Shown: one piece after another, positions 4,693-6,683 of the stretch
Layout of the letters: every line of letters starts with the position of its first letter
Numbering within the stretch: the first letter of the stretch is position 1
Assembly: GCA_020054965.1 (NCBI GenBank)
Contig: JAIMZO010000090.1
Location: forward strand, 1 to 6,683
Reading direction: 5' to 3'
DNA: 6,683 bases
Source of the DNA: Spirochaeta sp.
Lineage (GTDB): Bacteria; Spirochaetota; Spirochaetia; Sphaerochaetales; Sphaerochaetaceae
Notes under the pieces: model-generated
Told to the model about the DNA's origin: nothing
The model's input: only the letters and a program-made list of their open reading frames with translations
Databases searched by the model: none
Program-made: the position numbers and the translations under genes

Positions 4693-6683
4693 TTACTCTT
4701 CGATCACCTTGAAATGGTACAACCCATCCAACACCCCTGCGGCCGAATTCTTTGTGGCAAAAAACACACGTTTTGATTTTCTGACAGTGTTCAATGATTC
4801 CTCGTGGTTTGCCACTATGATCGATCTGAGAGGATTGGAGAACATATCGCGATCATTCCCGGAGTCTCCGGCTGTAAGGACCCTGTTGGCTTCAATTCCC
4901 CACTTCCATGCCAGGTAGTGGATGGCATCCCCCTTGCTTGCTCGGTAGGGAAGGATATCTAGGTAGATATCATGACTGAGCACAAGGTGTTGCTTGCTCT
5001 TTGCCTCTGCAAGGGCCGTTCTGATTCGCTCCATCAAGCTGGGGATCTCACTTCCTTTCTTGATAGTGTAGCTGATCTTGTATCTTCTTTGCGTTCCCTC
5101 CTCTTCCTGGATCTCAAGTTCAGGGAATGTGGAGAGAACTTCCCTGATTACCTCAGGTTTCCATCTTCTGCGGATGTAGTGTGACCAACCTTTGTCCGGG
5201 ATATCCTTCGAGCCGTAGTGGATCTCGCTGCCTACTGCGGTGATCAAGATATCCGGTGTAGGGAATGAGTAGCTCTTGAGGATCTCTTGTGCTGACTCGA
5301 AACTTCTCCCGGTGGCAATGGCAAATCCAATGCGGTCATGATGTGCATTGAGGACTTTTGCCAGTTCATCGGCTGCAGCTTTGTCTCCGGTCAGCGTATT
5401 GTCGATATCGCAGACCAGAAGGTGTTCAATCGATCCCATCCTGGTTGCAAGGGCGGGTTGTTTCTTCTTGTTCTCAAGAATTGACTTGAGGTGGCTGAGG
5501 TAGGTATCGGCATGTGCTTTCCAGTTGTATACCTGCCGGATGCGCTGTACGCCGTTCTCTGAGAGCTTCTGCCACTGCTCAGTGTCAGTTAGCAGGGTAT
5601 AGAGAGTCTCCTCTATTGCCTTCCTGTTGGAGATGTCGACCAGGATACCGCTTTCGCAGTTCTCATAGATGTCTCTCACTCCACCCTTGTCTGTCCCGAC
5701 ATAGGGAAGTCCTACCGCCGAGGCTTCAATGAAGGTAAGTCCAAAATTCTCAAGAGCGGCGGTGCTTACAAAAATTCCCCGTTTCATGGCAGCCAGCCGA
5801 TAGAGTTCCGGTACATCCCGCTGTGGATTATGGTGTTTGGGAATCGCCATCTTTCCATAGAGGTCATAACGGTCCATGAGCAACAACATATCTGTGAGGA
5901 CCTGTTTCTCTCCTTCCTCCATCTTGGTGATGTCATCTCTGATGCCGGCAACAATGACCAGGTTTGCAATCGCCTGCAGCTCTTTGCTCTTGCCGTAGAC
6001 TTCAATCAACAGGTCAATGTTCTTTCGTGCCTCAGGCCTGCAAAGAGCAAGGATGAAGGGTTTGTCCATATTGGTGAGGAAGCGTTGTAGTTCCTTTACC
6101 ATCGAGTATTGGGCAAGCTTCATCTCCTCAGTGATGGATGGGTCCTGGATCTCATAATGGTAATATGGGAAGAATGTATCCAGATCGAGACCTGGGGGGA
6201 TGACCTCCATCTTGGAGAGATCTTGTGATTCATAGGGCTTATAGAGCACATTCTTCTCATAATTGGTGCTCGTGATGACCAGGGAGGCGTGTCGTATTGT
6301 CCGCTCTTCCTGCTCAATCCGGGTGTGGATGTGGTAGTACTGGTTGAGCTTTTCCTCACTCACTCCTTGGCTTTTGAGATACTCAAGTTTATTGCGTCCC
6401 ATTGAGTGCCCGGTAAAGACCAGCGGTATCTGGAAGTAGGCAGCCAATTCCGTTGCTACATAGCCGGCATCGGCATAGTGGGCGTGGATGATGTCCGGGG
6501 TTCTCTTTTGTGTACGGAAAAAGGAGATCAGGTTGTCTACATACTCATCCAGATATGGCCATAGAAGTTCTTTTCGAAGGTATTTTGTCCCTCCGCATGT
6601 CAGCCGGACAATACGCGCATGTTCACCTATCTGCTCAATGCTCTTGCGGTAATCCTCATCGGTTCTGGAGTCCTTGATCAGAC
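4693..6683 (-). CDS. Sucrose-phosphate synthase with fused HAD phosphatase domain, 5' end missing
   Basis: The frame stays open to the window edge, giving 662 residues. The TTG at 6447 is internal, because KYLRKELLWPYLDEYVD and PDIIHAHYADAGYVA upstream of it are typical synthase sequence. The GT4 glycosyltransferase part (1 to about 405) joins UDP-glucose to fructose 6-phosphate. It shows FTGHSMGRNK (89-98), RPEARKN (215-221) and the ENFGLTFIE pair of Glu (311 and 319). The C-terminal part (about 420-662) is a sucrose-phosphatase-like HAD-IIB domain with nucleophile motif CDIDNT (Asp425, Asp427), ATGRS, Lys583 in ASKGDA, and GDSGND (605-610). All catalytic residues are present, so it may release free sucrose itself. 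Perhaps 50-70 N-terminal residues are missing. Mannosylfructose-phosphate synthase is a close relative and cannot be fully excluded. Its promoter lies outside the window, so its regulation cannot be seen. Confidence 0.93.
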   Translation of the reverse strand, partial: LIKDSRTDEDYRKSIEQIGEHARIVRLTCGGTKYLRKELLWPYLDEYVDNLISFFRTQKRTPDIIHAHYADAGYVATELAAYFQIPLVFTGHSMGRNKLEYLKSQGVSEEKLNQYYHIHTRIEQEERTIRHASLVITSTNYEKNVLYKPYESQDLSKMEVIPPGLDLDTFFPYYHYEIQDPSITEEMKLAQYSMVKELQRFLTNMDKPFILALCRPEARKNIDLLIEVYGKSKELQAIANLVIVAGIRDDITKMEEGEKQVLTDMLLLMDRYDLYGKMAIPKHHNPQRDVPELYRLAAMKRGIFVSTAALENFGLTFIEASAVGLPYVGTDKGGVRDIYENCESGILVDISNRKAIEETLYTLLTDTEQWQKLSENGVQRIRQVYNWKAHADTYLSHLKSILENKKKQPALATRMGSIEHLLVCDIDNTLTGDKAAADELAKVLNAHHDRIGFAIATGRSFESAQEILKSYSFPTPDILITAVGSEIHYGSKDIPDKGWSHYIRRRWKPEVIREVLSTFPELEIQEEEGTQRRYKISYTIKKGSEIPSLMERIRTALAEAKSKQHLVLSHDIYLDILPYRASKGDAIHYLAWKWGIEANRVLTAGDSGNDRDMFSNPLRSIIVANHEESLNTVRKSKRVFFATKNSAAGVLDGLYHFKVIEE

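Noticed and set aside
6445..6447. Taking the TTG at 6447 as the start of the synthase gene
   Set aside because: The frame continues to the window edge with conserved synthase sequence, including LRKELLWPY and HAHYADAGYVA.

Overview
The window holds seven protein-coding genes and no RNA genes, mobile elements or CRISPR. GC content is moderate, with one strongly AT-rich gap, and Shine-Dalgarno sites are purine-rich. The protein set (a long sucrose-phosphate synthase with a fused phosphatase domain, a DGNHR-motif protein paired with a small metallophosphoesterase, a WrbA-like flavoprotein) reminds me most of a free-living spirochaete of the Sphaerochaeta type. That assignment is an impression from protein character, not a search result, and should be held loosely.

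Left part, + strand (1-2127): the 3' end of a short-chain dehydrogenase/reductase, then a metallophosphoesterase starting almost on its stop codon, then a protein with a ParB/sulfiredoxin-type DGNHR motif that overlaps the metallophosphoesterase by 20 bases. This tight spacing means one operon with translational coupling. A strong hairpin at 2134-2157 lies between it and the convergent minus-strand genes.

Right part, - strand (2171-6683), read from right to left: a sucrose-phosphate synthase with a C-terminal HAD phosphatase domain (5' end outside the window), a hairpin, a 251-base AT-rich gap, a GntR/FadR-type regulator, a stand-alone ABC ATPase, and a WrbA-like flavodoxin-fold protein. These are not one tight operon. 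The regulator has a good sigma70-type promoter (TTGCAA-17-TATAGT) overlapping a 14-base palindrome. The ABC gene has another (TTGGCA-17-TATAGT), whose predicted start falls on its own Shine-Dalgarno sequence.

How the genes work together: the synthase probably makes sucrose 6-phosphate and may dephosphorylate it too, giving a compatible solute or storage sugar. The regulator's effector is unknown, and its placement between unrelated genes does not identify a target beyond its own promoter. The most interesting points are the overlapping phosphoesterase/DGNHR pair, which has an altered metal motif, and the hairpin/promoter/Shine-Dalgarno overlap in front of the ABC gene. Nothing here looks like a complete new system such as a defence island or biosynthetic cluster. 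The window reads as ordinary chromosomal genes with a few unusual details.
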